From Mycobacterium sp. ELW1 (GTDB lineage Bacteria; Actinomycetota; Actinomycetes; Mycobacteriales; Mycobacteriaceae), in NCBI RefSeq assembly GCF_008329905.1, contig NZ_CP032155.1, forward strand, positions 5,084,001 through 5,148,000: DNA of 64,000 nt. Reading direction: 5' to 3'. The notes beneath the pieces are model-generated. The model was not told where the DNA came from and made no database searches. It saw nothing but the letters and a program-made list of their open reading frames with translations. Shown piece after piece: positions 49,035 through 58,077 of this stretch. A program made the translations under genes and the position numbers. Every line of letters starts with the position of its first letter. The first letter of the stretch is position 1.

Positions 49035-49649
49035 GGCCCGACTCTACGGACGAGCGCGTCACCCGACCAGAGCGCCGTCGGCGGCAACCGAGAGGCTCGG
49101 TCCGGTCCGTGACGGTGATATGCCACCGGCGCAGCTATCCCGGTCCGGCCGGCGGAGTTAAGACCCCTGGACGGCAATCGGCCCCTCCCATACGGGAGGG
49201 GCCAATGCTCCCCCTTGCCTCCTCATTCCCCTGGCGTAATGCCCATCACACCGTAAAAACTAGCTGAGAGCAAGCTGAGACGGCGTAATTCAGCAAAAAA
49301 TCTTGATCCCGCAGGCAAATGAATCGCGAGCACTCGTTCCGCTATCCACTTTGGACATACCGCCAGATCAGGTGCTGTCATCCGAAACCGCGTTCGCGGC
49401 AAATGGTGCGCCAAGTGTCGAATAGGGCAATTCGCTCAGCAACCGAGGCCACGATTCGGCATACGGGTGAACGCATGAGAGTTTGCTCGTACCGACTGCC
49501 GCCGGTATTTATCCCAGGTCACACCCATCCGAAAGTTCGGGTAGCGGATTTGCGATTTTGCAGCGCGCCGCCGGCGGCGTGAACCGTCCGCCGCGCCGGG
49601 TGTCGGCGCACTGTCGTGCGTGCTGGCAATGCCCCGGATCGGGCCCCGT
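49035..49649. other. 615-bp gene-free interval, locally AT-rich
   Basis: No convincing coding frame was found. Bases 49261-49380 are 51% GC by count (61 of 120), well below the surrounding genes. The only clear structure is the hairpin at 49180-49203. Short open frames here (for example 49319-49582 forward) lack ribosome sites and have unusual composition, rich in Arg, His and Cys. No tRNA-like or other RNA gene was recognised. Confidence 0.6.
49180..49203. terminator. perfect GC-rich hairpin
   Basis: GGCCCCTCCC-ATAC-GGGAGGGGCC: a 10-bp perfect stem with a 4-base loop and no U-tract. It lies 146 bp before the LLM gene start and 446 bp after the ligase-like gene's stop, both on the reverse strand. 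A terminator of the ligase transcript is the simplest reading. Confidence 0.55.
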
Positions 49650-51155
49650 CTACTCCGCGCCGCGGGAGTACATCGCGGCTATGTCACGAAGCGAAACTTT
49701 GAGCGACTGGTTACGCGGGAGCTCAGCGACGACGACCACCTCGACGGGCACGTGGTGCTTGGGCAGCGCATCGCGGACCCGGGCGACAAGGTCAGCCGGG
49801 TCGGGCGCCGGGGCGCCGGGGACCGTCTCCACCGCCGCGAACGGCACTTCGCCGAGCCGGGGATCGGGTACGCCGACGACGGCGGCGTCGCGCACCGACG
49901 GGTGGCCCACCAGGACTCGGCGAACGGTCTCCGGCAGGACCTTGAATCCGCCGCGATTGATCGCCCCGTCGGCGCGGCCGTGCAAGGTAATGAAACCGTC
50001 GGCGTCGATGGAGGCGAGGTCGTTGGTACGGATCCACTCCGGACTGATGGATGCGATCTTGGCTTCGAGCACACCCTGCTCGCCGGTCGGCACCTCGCTG
50101 TCGCCGGTCGGGTCGATGATGCGGACCTCGGTGTTGGGCATCACCCGTCCCGAGCTTGCACGCTTGGCAGCACCGAACTCCCGATAGAGATCGGGGGTCC
50201 AGGTGCACACCGAGCCGGCGAATTCGGTTGCGCCATAAGCCAACAGAACGGGAACGCCGTACCTGTCCTCGAACGCGTCACGGGTCTCGGGGTCCAGCGG
50301 CCCCGCTGCGCTGATCACGTATTCGAGCGAGCCGAGGTCGTCGCGGCGCAGGTCGGCATCCAGGAGCATGCGTACCGCGGCCGGCTGCAGACCGCAGCGC
50401 CGGATGCCGTAGGTCTTCACCACCCGCACCCAGTCGGCGACACTGAACTTCTCCAGAAGAGCGATCCGCTTGCCGAGGTAGGCGCCGGTGATCAGCTGGC
50501 AGACGCCGCCGATGCCGCCGAGTGGCCAATACATCAGCTCGGGTGGCTCGTCGGCGGAGGCGCCGGTGATCGCCACGCTGGACACGGTGTGCTCCAGCAC
50601 GGAGGCCGGAATCGGGTGCCGCTTGGGCGGCCCGGTCGTACCGCTGGTGAGTACCTGCAGACCGGTCGAGCCATCCCGGCCGGAGGAGGCCAGGCGCGGC
50701 AACACCCGGTCGATTCCGGCCACGAGCTCCACGGTGGGCGGCGTCAGTGACACCGCGATACCGGCGGTGCCTGCGCGCCGGGCGGCGGCGATCACCGGCT
50801 CGGTCCAGTCCTCCCGGTCGGCGACGACCGCGGCCGGCTCCAGCTTTTCGATGTCCCGACCGATCGCCTCGGCCGACTGGAAGGAATAGATCATCGGCAC
50901 CCACCGGCCGCCGCCGAGCAATCCGATCACCGCCGCCGCATGGGGTGGACGGTTGCGGGCCACCACTGCCACGGTCGCGCCGTCTGCGACGCCGGCCAGC
51001 CGAAGTGCATCGTCGATGGCACGGGCGTACGCGGCGATCTCGTGACCGGTGTACCAGCGCCCGTTGAACTCGATGCAGGGCGCGTCGCCGTAGCCGGCCA
51101 GGCTGGCGGCCAGCCGGCCGCTGATCGTTGCGGCGCTCTCGCTCACCCGCCTCAC
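49650..51155 (-). CDS. AMP-binding acyl-CoA synthetase-like protein
   Basis: A 501-aa member of the adenylate-forming (ANL) family. The phosphate loop is LQVLTSGTTGPPKRHP, and LLAYGATEFAGSVC and IRTNDLASIDADGFITLHGRADGAINRGG give the ATP and hinge motifs. The C-terminal catalytic Lys is retained in LPRNQSLKVSLRDI, but the usual Gly before it is Leu. The acyl substrate is not known; FadD or MenE-like annotation would be a guess. GTG 51155 or 51146 begins the protein. It stands alone between two hairpins. Confidence 0.82.
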   Translation of the reverse strand: MRRVSESAATISGRLAASLAGYGDAPCIEFNGRWYTGHEIAAYARAIDDALRLAGVADGATVAVVARNRPPHAAAVIGLLGGGRWVPMIYSFQSAEAIGRDIEKLEPAAVVADREDWTEPVIAAARRAGTAGIAVSLTPPTVELVAGIDRVLPRLASSGRDGSTGLQVLTSGTTGPPKRHPIPASVLEHTVSSVAITGASADEPPELMYWPLGGIGGVCQLITGAYLGKRIALLEKFSVADWVRVVKTYGIRRCGLQPAAVRMLLDADLRRDDLGSLEYVISAAGPLDPETRDAFEDRYGVPVLLAYGATEFAGSVCTWTPDLYREFGAAKRASSGRVMPNTEVRIIDPTGDSEVPTGEQGVLEAKIASISPEWIRTNDLASIDADGFITLHGRADGAINRGGFKVLPETVRRVLVGHPSVRDAAVVGVPDPRLGEVPFAAVETVPGAPAPDPADLVARVRDALPKHHVPVEVVVVAELPRNQSLKVSLRDIAAMYSRGAE

Positions 51156-51175
51156 GCTAACGGTCGCCGGCCGAG

Positions 51176-51225
51176 CAGACGCAAACGTCCCCGAAACACC
51201 GGGGTTTCGGGGACGTTCGCGTCTG
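51176..51225 (-). terminator. long hairpin between fadB and the ligase-like gene
   Basis: Arms 51176-51197 and 51204-51225 pair at 21 of 22 positions around a 6-base loop (ACCGGG). CAGACGC ends the stem on both sides. It lies 15 bp downstream of the fadB stop and 20 bp before the ligase-like start. A terminator of fadA-fadB is likely; the flanking AGACGC sequence may mark a repeated family. Confidence 0.75.
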
Positions 51226-51239
51226 GTGGCGACGGTCGG

Positions 51240-53384
51240 CTACAGCAGCGACGCCGGCGGGTTGAACCGCTCGCCGTACTTGGCCGCGAGCTCCTTGGCC
51301 CGCGCGACGAAGGCTTCCTTGCCGATGCCGGCCGGACCCTCGTAGCCGACGATGAACTGCGCCGAGCCGCCGGTCCACGGCGGGAAGCCGATGCCGAGGA
51401 TCGAGCCGATGTTGGCGTCAGCCGTCGTCGTCAACACGCCTTCGTCGATGCACTTCTGGGTTTCCAGCGCCTCGGCGAACAGCATGCGGTCGACCATGTC
51501 CTGGATGGGAATCTCGGAGGTGCCGGAGTTGAACGTCTCCTTGAGCCCGGGCCACAGCTGGGTGCGCTTGCCGTCGACGTACTCGTAGAAGCCCGCGCCC
51601 TTCAGCCGTGACGGCCGGCCGATCTCGATCATCTTCTCGACGACCGCCTCGGCCGGGTGCGCCTCGTAGGTGCCACCCGCATCTTCGATGCCCTTGCGCG
51701 ACGCGACAGCGATCTTGTGCATGAGCTCCAGGTTGAGCTCATCGGAGAGCTGCAGTGGCGCGGCCGGGTAACCGGCCTGACCGCCCGCGTGCTCGATGCT
51801 GGCGGGGGCGACACCCTCGCCGAGCATGGCCAGCGCCTCGTTGACGAACGTGCCGATGACGCGGCTGGTGAAGAAGCCGCGGCTGTCGTTGACGACGATC
51901 GGGGTCTTGCCGATGGCCAGGGTGTAGTCGAACACCCGGGCCAGGGCTTCGTCAGACGTCTTCTCGCCCTTGATGATTTCGACCAGCGGCATCTTGTCGA
52001 CGGGTGAGAAGAAGTGGATCCCGATGAAATCTTCCTGGCGCTTCACCCCGGTGGCAAGACCGGTGATCGGCAGCGTCGAGGTGTTCGAGCCCAGCAGTGC
52101 GTTGGGCTCGACGATGTCCTCGATCTCCTGGAAGACCTGGTGCTTGAGTTCCTGGCTCTCGAAGACCGCTTCGATGACGAAGTCGACACCCTTGAAGTCG
52201 GCGGGGTCGGCACTCGGGGTGATCCGGGCCAGCAGGGCGTCGCTCTTCTCCTGCGTGGTCTTGCCGCGTTCGAGGGCCTTGGCCTCGAGCTTCTCCGAGT
52301 AGTTCTTGCCCCTCTCGGCGGCTTCGATGCTGACGTCCTTGAGCACGACGTCATAACCGGCCTTGGCCGAGACGTAGGCGATTCCGGCGCCCATCATGCC
52401 GGCACCGAGGACACCGATCTTCGTGATCGGGGTCTTGCCGATGCCCTCGGGCCGCGAGCCGCCCGAGCTGATGAACTGCATGTCGAAGAAGAACGCCTGG
52501 ATCATGTTCTTCGCGACCTGGCCGGTGACCAGCTCGGTGAAGTAGCGGCTCTCGATCCGGCTGGCGGTATCGAAGTCGACCTGCGCGCCCTCGATGGCCG
52601 CGGCCAGGATCGCCTTGGGCGCAGGCATATTCGCGCCCTTGAGCTGCTTGCGCAGCAGTGCCGGGAACGACGGCAGAATGGCCGCGAGCGCCGGGCTGGA
52701 CGGAGTACCGCCCGGCATCTTGTAACCCTTCTTGTCCCAGGGCTGTTCGAACGCCTCGGGATTGGCCTTGATCCACGCCTTGGCGGCGGGCACCAATTCG
52801 TCGATGCTGCCGACCAATTCGTCGACCAAGCCGATCTCCTTGGCCTTGGCCGGCTTGAAGCGGGTGCCCTGGCTCAGCACGGTCATGAACGCGTTCTGGA
52901 TGCCGAGCATCCGCACGGTGCGGGTGACGCCGCCGCCGCCGGGCAGCAGGCCCAGCGAAACCTCGGGCAGGCCAAGGACACTGCCCTTGACGTCGGCCGC
53001 GATCCGGTGGTGGGTGGCCAGCGCGATCTCCAGGCCGCCGCCGAGCGCGGCGCCGTTGATCGCGGCGACGACCGGCTTGCCGAACGTCTCCAGGGTGCGC
53101 AGCGCCTTCTTGACGGTTTCCACCGTGCTGAAGGCTTCGCCGGCGTTCTCCGGGCCGAGGTGGATCATCGACTTCAGGTCGCCGCCGGCGAAGAAGGTCT
53201 TCTTCGCGCTGGTGATGACGACGCCCGTGATCGAATCCTTTTCGGCGACAAGGCGTTCTACGGCCTTGTTCATCGACTCGGTGTAGTGCTCGTTCATCAC
53301 GTTCGCCGACCCGGTGGGGTCATCGAGCGTCAGCGTGACGATGCCGTCGGCATCCTGGTCCCACTGAATGGTGTTCTCTGCCAT
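51240..53384 (-). CDS. fadB: fatty acid oxidation multifunctional protein FadB
   Basis: A 714-aa fusion of enoyl-CoA hydratase and 3-hydroxyacyl-CoA dehydrogenase for beta-oxidation. Residues 1-190 are the crotonase domain (KTFFAGGDLKSMIH, INGAALGGGLEIALATH, and LPEVSLGLLPGGGG with the catalytic Glu). From about 325 comes the NAD site GVLGAGMMGAGIAYVSAKAG; GIHFFSPVDKMPLVEI has the catalytic His and ends in the C-terminal domain. It corresponds to Rv0860. ATG 53384 is 4 bp after the fadA stop; the two subunits form the trifunctional complex. Confidence 0.96.
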   Translation of the reverse strand: MAENTIQWDQDADGIVTLTLDDPTGSANVMNEHYTESMNKAVERLVAEKDSITGVVITSAKKTFFAGGDLKSMIHLGPENAGEAFSTVETVKKALRTLETFGKPVVAAINGAALGGGLEIALATHHRIAADVKGSVLGLPEVSLGLLPGGGGVTRTVRMLGIQNAFMTVLSQGTRFKPAKAKEIGLVDELVGSIDELVPAAKAWIKANPEAFEQPWDKKGYKMPGGTPSSPALAAILPSFPALLRKQLKGANMPAPKAILAAAIEGAQVDFDTASRIESRYFTELVTGQVAKNMIQAFFFDMQFISSGGSRPEGIGKTPITKIGVLGAGMMGAGIAYVSAKAGYDVVLKDVSIEAAERGKNYSEKLEAKALERGKTTQEKSDALLARITPSADPADFKGVDFVIEAVFESQELKHQVFQEIEDIVEPNALLGSNTSTLPITGLATGVKRQEDFIGIHFFSPVDKMPLVEIIKGEKTSDEALARVFDYTLAIGKTPIVVNDSRGFFTSRVIGTFVNEALAMLGEGVAPASIEHAGGQAGYPAAPLQLSDELNLELMHKIAVASRKGIEDAGGTYEAHPAEAVVEKMIEIGRPSRLKGAGFYEYVDGKRTQLWPGLKETFNSGTSEIPIQDMVDRMLFAEALETQKCIDEGVLTTTADANIGSILGIGFPPWTGGSAQFIVGYEGPAGIGKEAFVARAKELAAKYGERFNPPASLL

Positions 53385-53388
53385 GTTG

Positions 53389-54600
53389 TTAAACCCTCTC
53401 AATGATGGTCGCGACACCCATGCCGCCGCCGATGCACAGGGTGACGAGTGCACGCCGGGCGTTGCGGCGCTCCAGCTCGTCGACCATGGTGCCCAGGATC
53501 ATGGCGCCGGTGGCGCCGAGCGGGTGGCCCATCGCGATGGCGCCGCCGTTGACGTTGAGCTTCTCGTCGGGGATGTTCAGGTCCTTCTGGAACTTGAGCA
53601 CCACCGAGGCGAAGGCCTCGTTCAGTTCGAACAGGTCGATATCGTCGACCGTCAGGCCGGCCCGGTCGAGCACCTTGCGGGTGGCCGGGGTGGGGCCGGT
53701 CAGCATGATCGTCGCGTCGGCGCCGCTGGTGGCGGTCGCCACGATGCGCGCCCGCGGGGTCAGACCCTGAGACGTGCCGGCCTTCTCGGTGCCCACGAGC
53801 ACCAGCGCGGCACCGTCGACGATGCCCGAGCTGTTACCGCCGGTGTGGACGTGGTTGATCTTCTCGATCCAGTGGTACTTCTGCAGCGCCACATCGTCGA
53901 AGCCGCCCATCGAGCCGATGCCGTCGAACGCGGTGCGCAGCTTGCCGAGGCTTTCCACCGTCGAACCCGGGCGCATGTGTTCGTCGTGGTCCAGGATCAG
54001 CAGGCCGTTCTGGTCGCGGACCGGAACGACGGACTTGGCGAAGTAGCCGCCCGACCAGGCCGCGGCGGCACGCTCCTGCGAGCGGACGGCGTACGCGTCG
54101 ACGTCCTCGCGGGAGAAGCCCTCGATGGTGGCGATCAGGTCGGCGCCGATGCCCTGCGGGGCGATGTAGTTGTCATACGTCACGACGACGTCGCTGAACA
54201 TCGCGCCGCCGTCGGAACCCATCGGCACGCGGCTCATCGACTCGACACCACCAGCCAGGACCAGGTCGTCCCAGCCGGAGCGCACCTTCTGCGCGGCGGT
54301 GTTGACGGCCTCGAGGCCGGACGCGCAGAAGCGGTTGAGCTGCACGCCGCCGGTGGTGTCGGGCAGGCCTGCGGCCAGCACGGCGGTGCGGGCGATATCG
54401 CCGCCCTGGTCGCCGACCGGGGAGACGACACCGAGAATGACATCGCTGATCAGCGTCTCGTCAAGGTCGGGATGCCGGCTGCGGAGTTCGTCGATCAGGC
54501 CGACGACGAGGTTGATCGGCTTGACCTCGTTGAGCGCGCCGCCGCGCTGCTTACCGCGCGGGGTTCGGATGGCCTCGTAGATGAAGGCTTCTTCGGACAT
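53389..54600 (-). CDS. fadA: acetyl-CoA acyltransferase FadA
   Basis: A 403-aa thiolase, the partner of FadB, cleaving 3-ketoacyl-CoA in the last beta-oxidation step. The catalytic set is complete: Cys in [15 protein letters not shown], His in [15 protein letters not shown], and Cys in [11 protein letters not shown]. It corresponds to Rv0859 in length. ATG 54600 follows GGAGAAAACAC. A palindrome 83 bp upstream (54683-54702) may be the operator or the terminator of the preceding gene. Confidence 0.96.
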   Translation of the reverse strand: MSEEAFIYEAIRTPRGKQRGGALNEVKPINLVVGLIDELRSRHPDLDETLISDVILGVVSPVGDQGGDIARTAVLAAGLPDTTGGVQLNRFCASGLEAVNTAAQKVRSGWDDLVLAGGVESMSRVPMGSDGGAMFSDVVVTYDNYIAPQGIGADLIATIEGFSREDVDAYAVRSQERAAAAWSGGYFAKSVVPVRDQNGLLILDHDEHMRPGSTVESLGKLRTAFDGIGSMGGFDDVALQKYHWIEKINHVHTGGNSSGIVDGAALVLVGTEKAGTSQGLTPRARIVATATSGADATIMLTGPTPATRKVLDRAGLTVDDIDLFELNEAFASVVLKFQKDLNIPDEKLNVNGGAIAMGHPLGATGAMILGTMVDELERRNARRALVTLCIGGGMGVATIIERV

Positions 54601-54682
54601 GTGTGTTTTCTCCAGGTCCTGTTCGGAATTGGGCGTGACGATCGTTGACAGTCGTCCTCTGCCCGCGAAGCCTACCAAGACC

Positions 54683-54702
54683 GCCCAACCGGATGGTTGG
54701 GC
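54683..54702. promoter_or_regulatory. palindrome upstream of fadA-fadB
   Basis: GCCCAACC-GGAT-GGTTGGGC: perfect 8-bp arms. It lies between the peptidase gene's stop (12 bp away) and the fadA start (83 bp away). It could terminate the peptidase transcript or serve as an operator for fadA-fadB; the sequence alone does not decide. Confidence 0.5.
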
Positions 54703-54713
54703 AGTCGCTCAGG

Positions 54714-55364
54714 TCAGGCCGCCGGGGCGATGATGATCGCGTCGTTCGAGGTGTCCCAGGCCTTCATGAAGGCCGGCACGGCGATCTTCGTGTTCGCCTC
54801 GTCGGCAGCGGGATCGTTGAGGTGCACGACGTTCTTGTTCGTGTCGACCCCGGTGACCACGACGAAGTGATCCGCGGCGGTCCGCTGGTCGCTGGAGTCC
54901 TCGACGATGGCGTAGTTGACGAAGGCGATCACCTTGCGGCCGGCTCCGAGGTACTGCTCGAGCGCGTTCAGGCCGGTCGCCTCGGGTCCCGACGTATCGC
55001 TGTTCACCGCGGTGATGCCGTAATGCGTGAACAGGGCCGGCAGGTCACCGACGGAGATCCCGCCGGTGTTGGGTGTGTAGATCATGGTCCCGGGGTTCAT
55101 CTCAGACGGGGTGTGTTCGGCGACCTTCAGGATCTGCTCCTCGGTCGGCCGCTGCCCGGTGAGCTGGCCGACGATATCGGCGACCGACATGGCTCCGCAG
55201 TTGTCCTCCAAGGACTGCGCCGCCCAGTACGGCGCGGCCGCGGCCGGGTCACCATAGACACCGGTGTGGGAAGCCGAGGGATCCGCGTGCGCGATACCCG
55301 GGCCGAGCACGATCGCCACCGCCGCGACGATCGCGACCGCGCCCGAGCGCACCAGTGACCTCAT
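54714..55364 (-). CDS. secreted C39-like cysteine peptidase
   Basis: A 216-aa exported protein. The signal peptide MRSLVRSGAVAIVAAVAIVL with IAHADP is cut near residue 27. The mature domain has the papain-like triad in C39 order: Gln/Cys in AAQSLEDNCGAMSV, His in ADHFVVVTGVD and Asp in HLNDPAADEA. The ligand or target protein is unknown; M. tuberculosis has no clear equivalent at this position. ATG 55364 starts directly with the signal peptide. It diverges from dapC. Confidence 0.8.
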   Translation of the reverse strand: MRSLVRSGAVAIVAAVAIVLGPGIAHADPSASHTGVYGDPAAAAPYWAAQSLEDNCGAMSVADIVGQLTGQRPTEEQILKVAEHTPSEMNPGTMIYTPNTGGISVGDLPALFTHYGITAVNSDTSGPEATGLNALEQYLGAGRKVIAFVNYAIVEDSSDQRTAADHFVVVTGVDTNKNVVHLNDPAADEANTKIAVPAFMKAWDTSNDAIIIAPAA

Positions 55365-55423
55365 CGGCCGATGGTAATTGACGAAACCGCTGATACTTGG
55401 CCCGCCGACTAAGCTCCGCGGGT

Positions 55424-56638
55424 ATGACGGGTCCCCACGTCGCCGGCCGTCCGGCTCCGGTCGAGCGGCTGCAGCCCTACGCGGTGACGATCTTCGCCGA
55501 GATGTCGGCATTGGCTGCGCGGATCGGTGCGGTGAACCTCGGCCAGGGGTTCCCCGACGAGGACGGCCCAGCCGGAATGCTGGCGGCCGCGCAGCAGGCG
55601 ATCGCCGAGGGCGTCAATCAATATCCGCCCGGATTGGGCATCGCTCCGCTTCGCGAGGCGATCGCCGCCCAGCGCCAGCGGCAGTACGACGTGGAGTACG
55701 ACCCGGAGACCGAGGTCCTGGTCACCGTCGGCGCCACCGAGGCGATCGCGGCCGCCATCCTCGGCCTGGTCGAGCCAGGCTCCGACGTGCTGTTGATCGA
55801 GCCGTTCTACGACTCCTACTCCCCCGTCATCGCGATGGCCGGCAGCCGGCGGGTGCCGGTGCCGCTGGTGCCCGACGGCCGCGGCTTCGCCCTCGACGTC
55901 GACGCCCTGCGCGCAGCGGTGACGCCGAGAACCCGGGCGTTGATCGTGAACTCGCCGCACAACCCCACCGGCATGGTGCTCGCGGACCGCGACTTGCGGG
56001 CCCTGGCCGCACTGGCCGTCGACGCCGACTTGCTGGTGATCACCGATGAGGTCTACGAGCATCTGGTGTTCGACGACAAACGACACCTGCCGCTGGCGGC
56101 CTACCCGGGGATGGCCGAGCGCACGCTGACGATCTCCAGTGCCGCCAAGATGTTCAACTGCACCGGCTGGAAGATCGGCTGGGTGTGCGGCAAGCCGGAT
56201 CTCATTGCCGGGGTGCGGGCGGCCAAGCAATACCTGAGCTACGTGGGCGGCGCCCCGTTCCAGCCCGCGGTGGCCTATGCGCTGAATTTCGAAGAGACGT
56301 GGGTGCGCAACCTGCGAGATTCGTTGCAGGCCAAGCGCGATCGGCTGGCGGCGGCGTTGTCCGAGTTGGGCTTCGGCGTGCACGACAGCGCGGGCACCTA
56401 CTTTCTGTGCGCCGACCCGCGGCCGCTGGGATATTCCGACAGCACCCAGTTCTGCGCGGAGTTACCGACCAAAGCCGGGGTGGCGGCCATCCCGATGTCG
56501 GCGTTCTGCGACCCGCACTCACCCCATATCGGTGAGTGGAACCACTTGGTGCGCTTCGCTTTCTGCAAACGCGACGACACCCTCGACGAGGCGATCCGCC
56601 GGCTCGGCGCACTACAGGGCGGCCGCGACCTCCCATAG
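55424..56638 (+). CDS. dapC: N-succinyldiaminopimelate aminotransferase (DapC)
   Basis: A 404-aa class I PLP aminotransferase. LGQGFPDEDGP binds the substrate carboxylate, NSPHNPTGMVL and ITDEVYEHLVF contact PLP, and the Lys is in ISSAAKMFNCTGWKIGW. The orthologue Rv0858c is DapC, which works in the succinylase route to meso-DAP and lysine. ATG 55424 is chosen; the frame is open to 55397. Its last 27 bp overlap the convergent LLM gene. Confidence 0.9.
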   Translation: MTGPHVAGRPAPVERLQPYAVTIFAEMSALAARIGAVNLGQGFPDEDGPAGMLAAAQQAIAEGVNQYPPGLGIAPLREAIAAQRQRQYDVEYDPETEVLVTVGATEAIAAAILGLVEPGSDVLLIEPFYDSYSPVIAMAGSRRVPVPLVPDGRGFALDVDALRAAVTPRTRALIVNSPHNPTGMVLADRDLRALAALAVDADLLVITDEVYEHLVFDDKRHLPLAAYPGMAERTLTISSAAKMFNCTGWKIGWVCGKPDLIAGVRAAKQYLSYVGGAPFQPAVAYALNFEETWVRNLRDSLQAKRDRLAAALSELGFGVHDSAGTYFLCADPRPLGYSDSTQFCAELPTKAGVAAIPMSAFCDPHSPHIGEWNHLVRFAFCKRDDTLDEAIRRLGALQGGRDLP

Positions 56639-57526
56639 CGGCTGCGGCGGAGTCGATTCCGATCGCAGCGGGCTGAGCACCAGATCGGTGGCGCCCGCGT
56701 CGAGATACGCCCGCAGCTGACGCACCACGGACTGGGCCGGGCCGACGGCGGCGAGTTCGGCGACGCTGTCCACACCCTCCCGAGCGATCACATTCTGGTA
56801 CGACGGGATCGTCGTGTAGAAGCCGAGTTCCTCGGCGGCGATCGCCCGACCGGCGCTCTCGTCGTCGGTGACCAGAACCGGCACCGCGGCGATGACGCGC
56901 GGTGTGGGCCGAGCCGCCTCGGCGGCGGCCTTCCCGATTGTCGGGACGATGAACTCGCCGATGGTGCGGGGGCCCGCCAGATACGGCAGGGTGCCGTCGG
57001 CCAGTTCACCGGTGACCGCCAGCGCGCGGGGACCCATCGCCGCCACATACACCGGCACGGGTGCGCCGCCGGGCACCCGGACATCCCACGCCGGATCGGC
57101 GGACAACGTGGAGCCATGGAAATGCACTGCGCCGGTGTCGAATACGGACCGCAGCACGGTGAGATGCTCCCGAAGCCGGGCGATCGTGTGGGGCCACGCC
57201 TGCCCGAAGGCCACCCGTTCGGGTTCGTGGGCGCCCAGCCCGAGGCCGAGGCTGAACTTGCCGTGGCTGGCGGCCTGCGCGGTCTGCGCCAGCGAGGCGA
57301 CGATCAGCGGATGGCGCGGATTGAGCGGCACCACCGACGTTCCCACACCGAGACCGGGCACGGCGGCGCCGACCACCGCGGCCAGCGTGATCGCGTCGAG
57401 GTCGAAGCGCTGGGCGAACCAGACCTGGCGCACCCCGGCGCTGTACGCGGCTCGGGCCTGGGCGATGACATCGTCCACGGCGTTGGGGGCATCGGGATTG
57501 GGCAGCAGTACTACTCCAGTCGTCAT
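56612..57526 (-). CDS. F420-dependent LLM class oxidoreductase
   Basis: A 304-aa luciferase-fold protein. Marks are GVRQVWFAQRFDLDAITLAA, VPLNPRHPLIVASLAQTAQ, KFSLGLGLGAHEPERVAFG and the C-terminal YLDAGATDLVLSP. A shorter TIM-barrel than the enzyme at 48045 and only distantly similar to it. The substrate is unknown. ATG 57526 lies 39 bp after the SRPBCC stop on the same strand; the gene overlaps dapC by 27 bp at the 3' end. It is an insertion relative to the Rv0858c-Rv0857 order. Confidence 0.86.
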   Translation of the reverse strand: MTTGVVLLPNPDAPNAVDDVIAQARAAYSAGVRQVWFAQRFDLDAITLAAVVGAAVPGLGVGTSVVPLNPRHPLIVASLAQTAQAASHGKFSLGLGLGAHEPERVAFGQAWPHTIARLREHLTVLRSVFDTGAVHFHGSTLSADPAWDVRVPGGAPVPVYVAAMGPRALAVTGELADGTLPYLAGPRTIGEFIVPTIGKAAAEAARPTPRVIAAVPVLVTDDESAGRAIAAEELGFYTTIPSYQNVIAREGVDSVAELAAVGPAQSVVRQLRAYLDAGATDLVLSPLRSESTPPQPLWEVAAAL

Positions 57527-57565
57527 GTCAGGCCCAACACCGCGCCGACCGGCGAGCATTCCGAT

Positions 57566-58018
57566 CTATTCGCGTTGAAGCGAACCCTTGCCGCTCAGCA
57601 CGAAGCCGCGCAGTCCTTCGGTCGCGGCGATCAGCACCGCCTTCTTCGCGCGCTTGACCAGGAAGTGCGGCAGCGGCGTCGACGGCTCGAGGGTGAGGTC
57701 GAACCGGACTCGGGTCGCGTCCCCCTCCCGGCGCAGGGTGTACTCGCCGTGCTGGGCGTGCTGCTGTGCGGTCCGGTCGGCGTCCCAGACCACCCAGTCC
57801 CGTCCCCAGTGGTACTCGACGATTTCGTGGTCGATGATCCCGAGCACTTTGACGGTGACCTTGACCCGCCGCGGCCGTCCGTCGGGGTAGCGATCCACGA
57901 CATGGACATGCTTGTGGACCGACGACCACGTCGGCGCCGCCTCGATATCGGCGATGGCATCGAGGATGGCCTCCGGCGGGGCGTCGATCACGATCTCGCG
58001 CGATGCCCGTACCGCCAC
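57566..58018 (-). CDS. SRPBCC family protein (copy A)
   Basis: A 150-aa START-like lipid-binding fold protein: REIVIDAPPEAILDAIADIEAAPTW, then RVRFDLTLEPSTPLPHFLVKRAKK and a C-terminal helix. GTG 58018 is preferred over TTG 58027. It is one of three paralogues around the far gene, corresponding to the Rv0857/Rv0856/Rv0854 set in M. tuberculosis. The hydrophobic pocket could bind acyl or sterol ligands. Confidence 0.85.
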   Translation of the reverse strand: MAVRASREIVIDAPPEAILDAIADIEAAPTWSSVHKHVHVVDRYPDGRPRRVKVTVKVLGIIDHEIVEYHWGRDWVVWDADRTAQQHAQHGEYTLRREGDATRVRFDLTLEPSTPLPHFLVKRAKKAVLIAATEGLRGFVLSGKGSLQRE

Positions 58019-58077
58019 AATCAGCAAACTTAGTTACTCAATGGGCCAGCTGTGTCGGCTTTCGCTGAGTTGGTGCG

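Noticed and set aside
49319..49582. An 87-codon forward frame in the gene-free interval
   Set aside because: No ribosome site, no recognisable domain, and odd Arg/His/Cys-rich composition.
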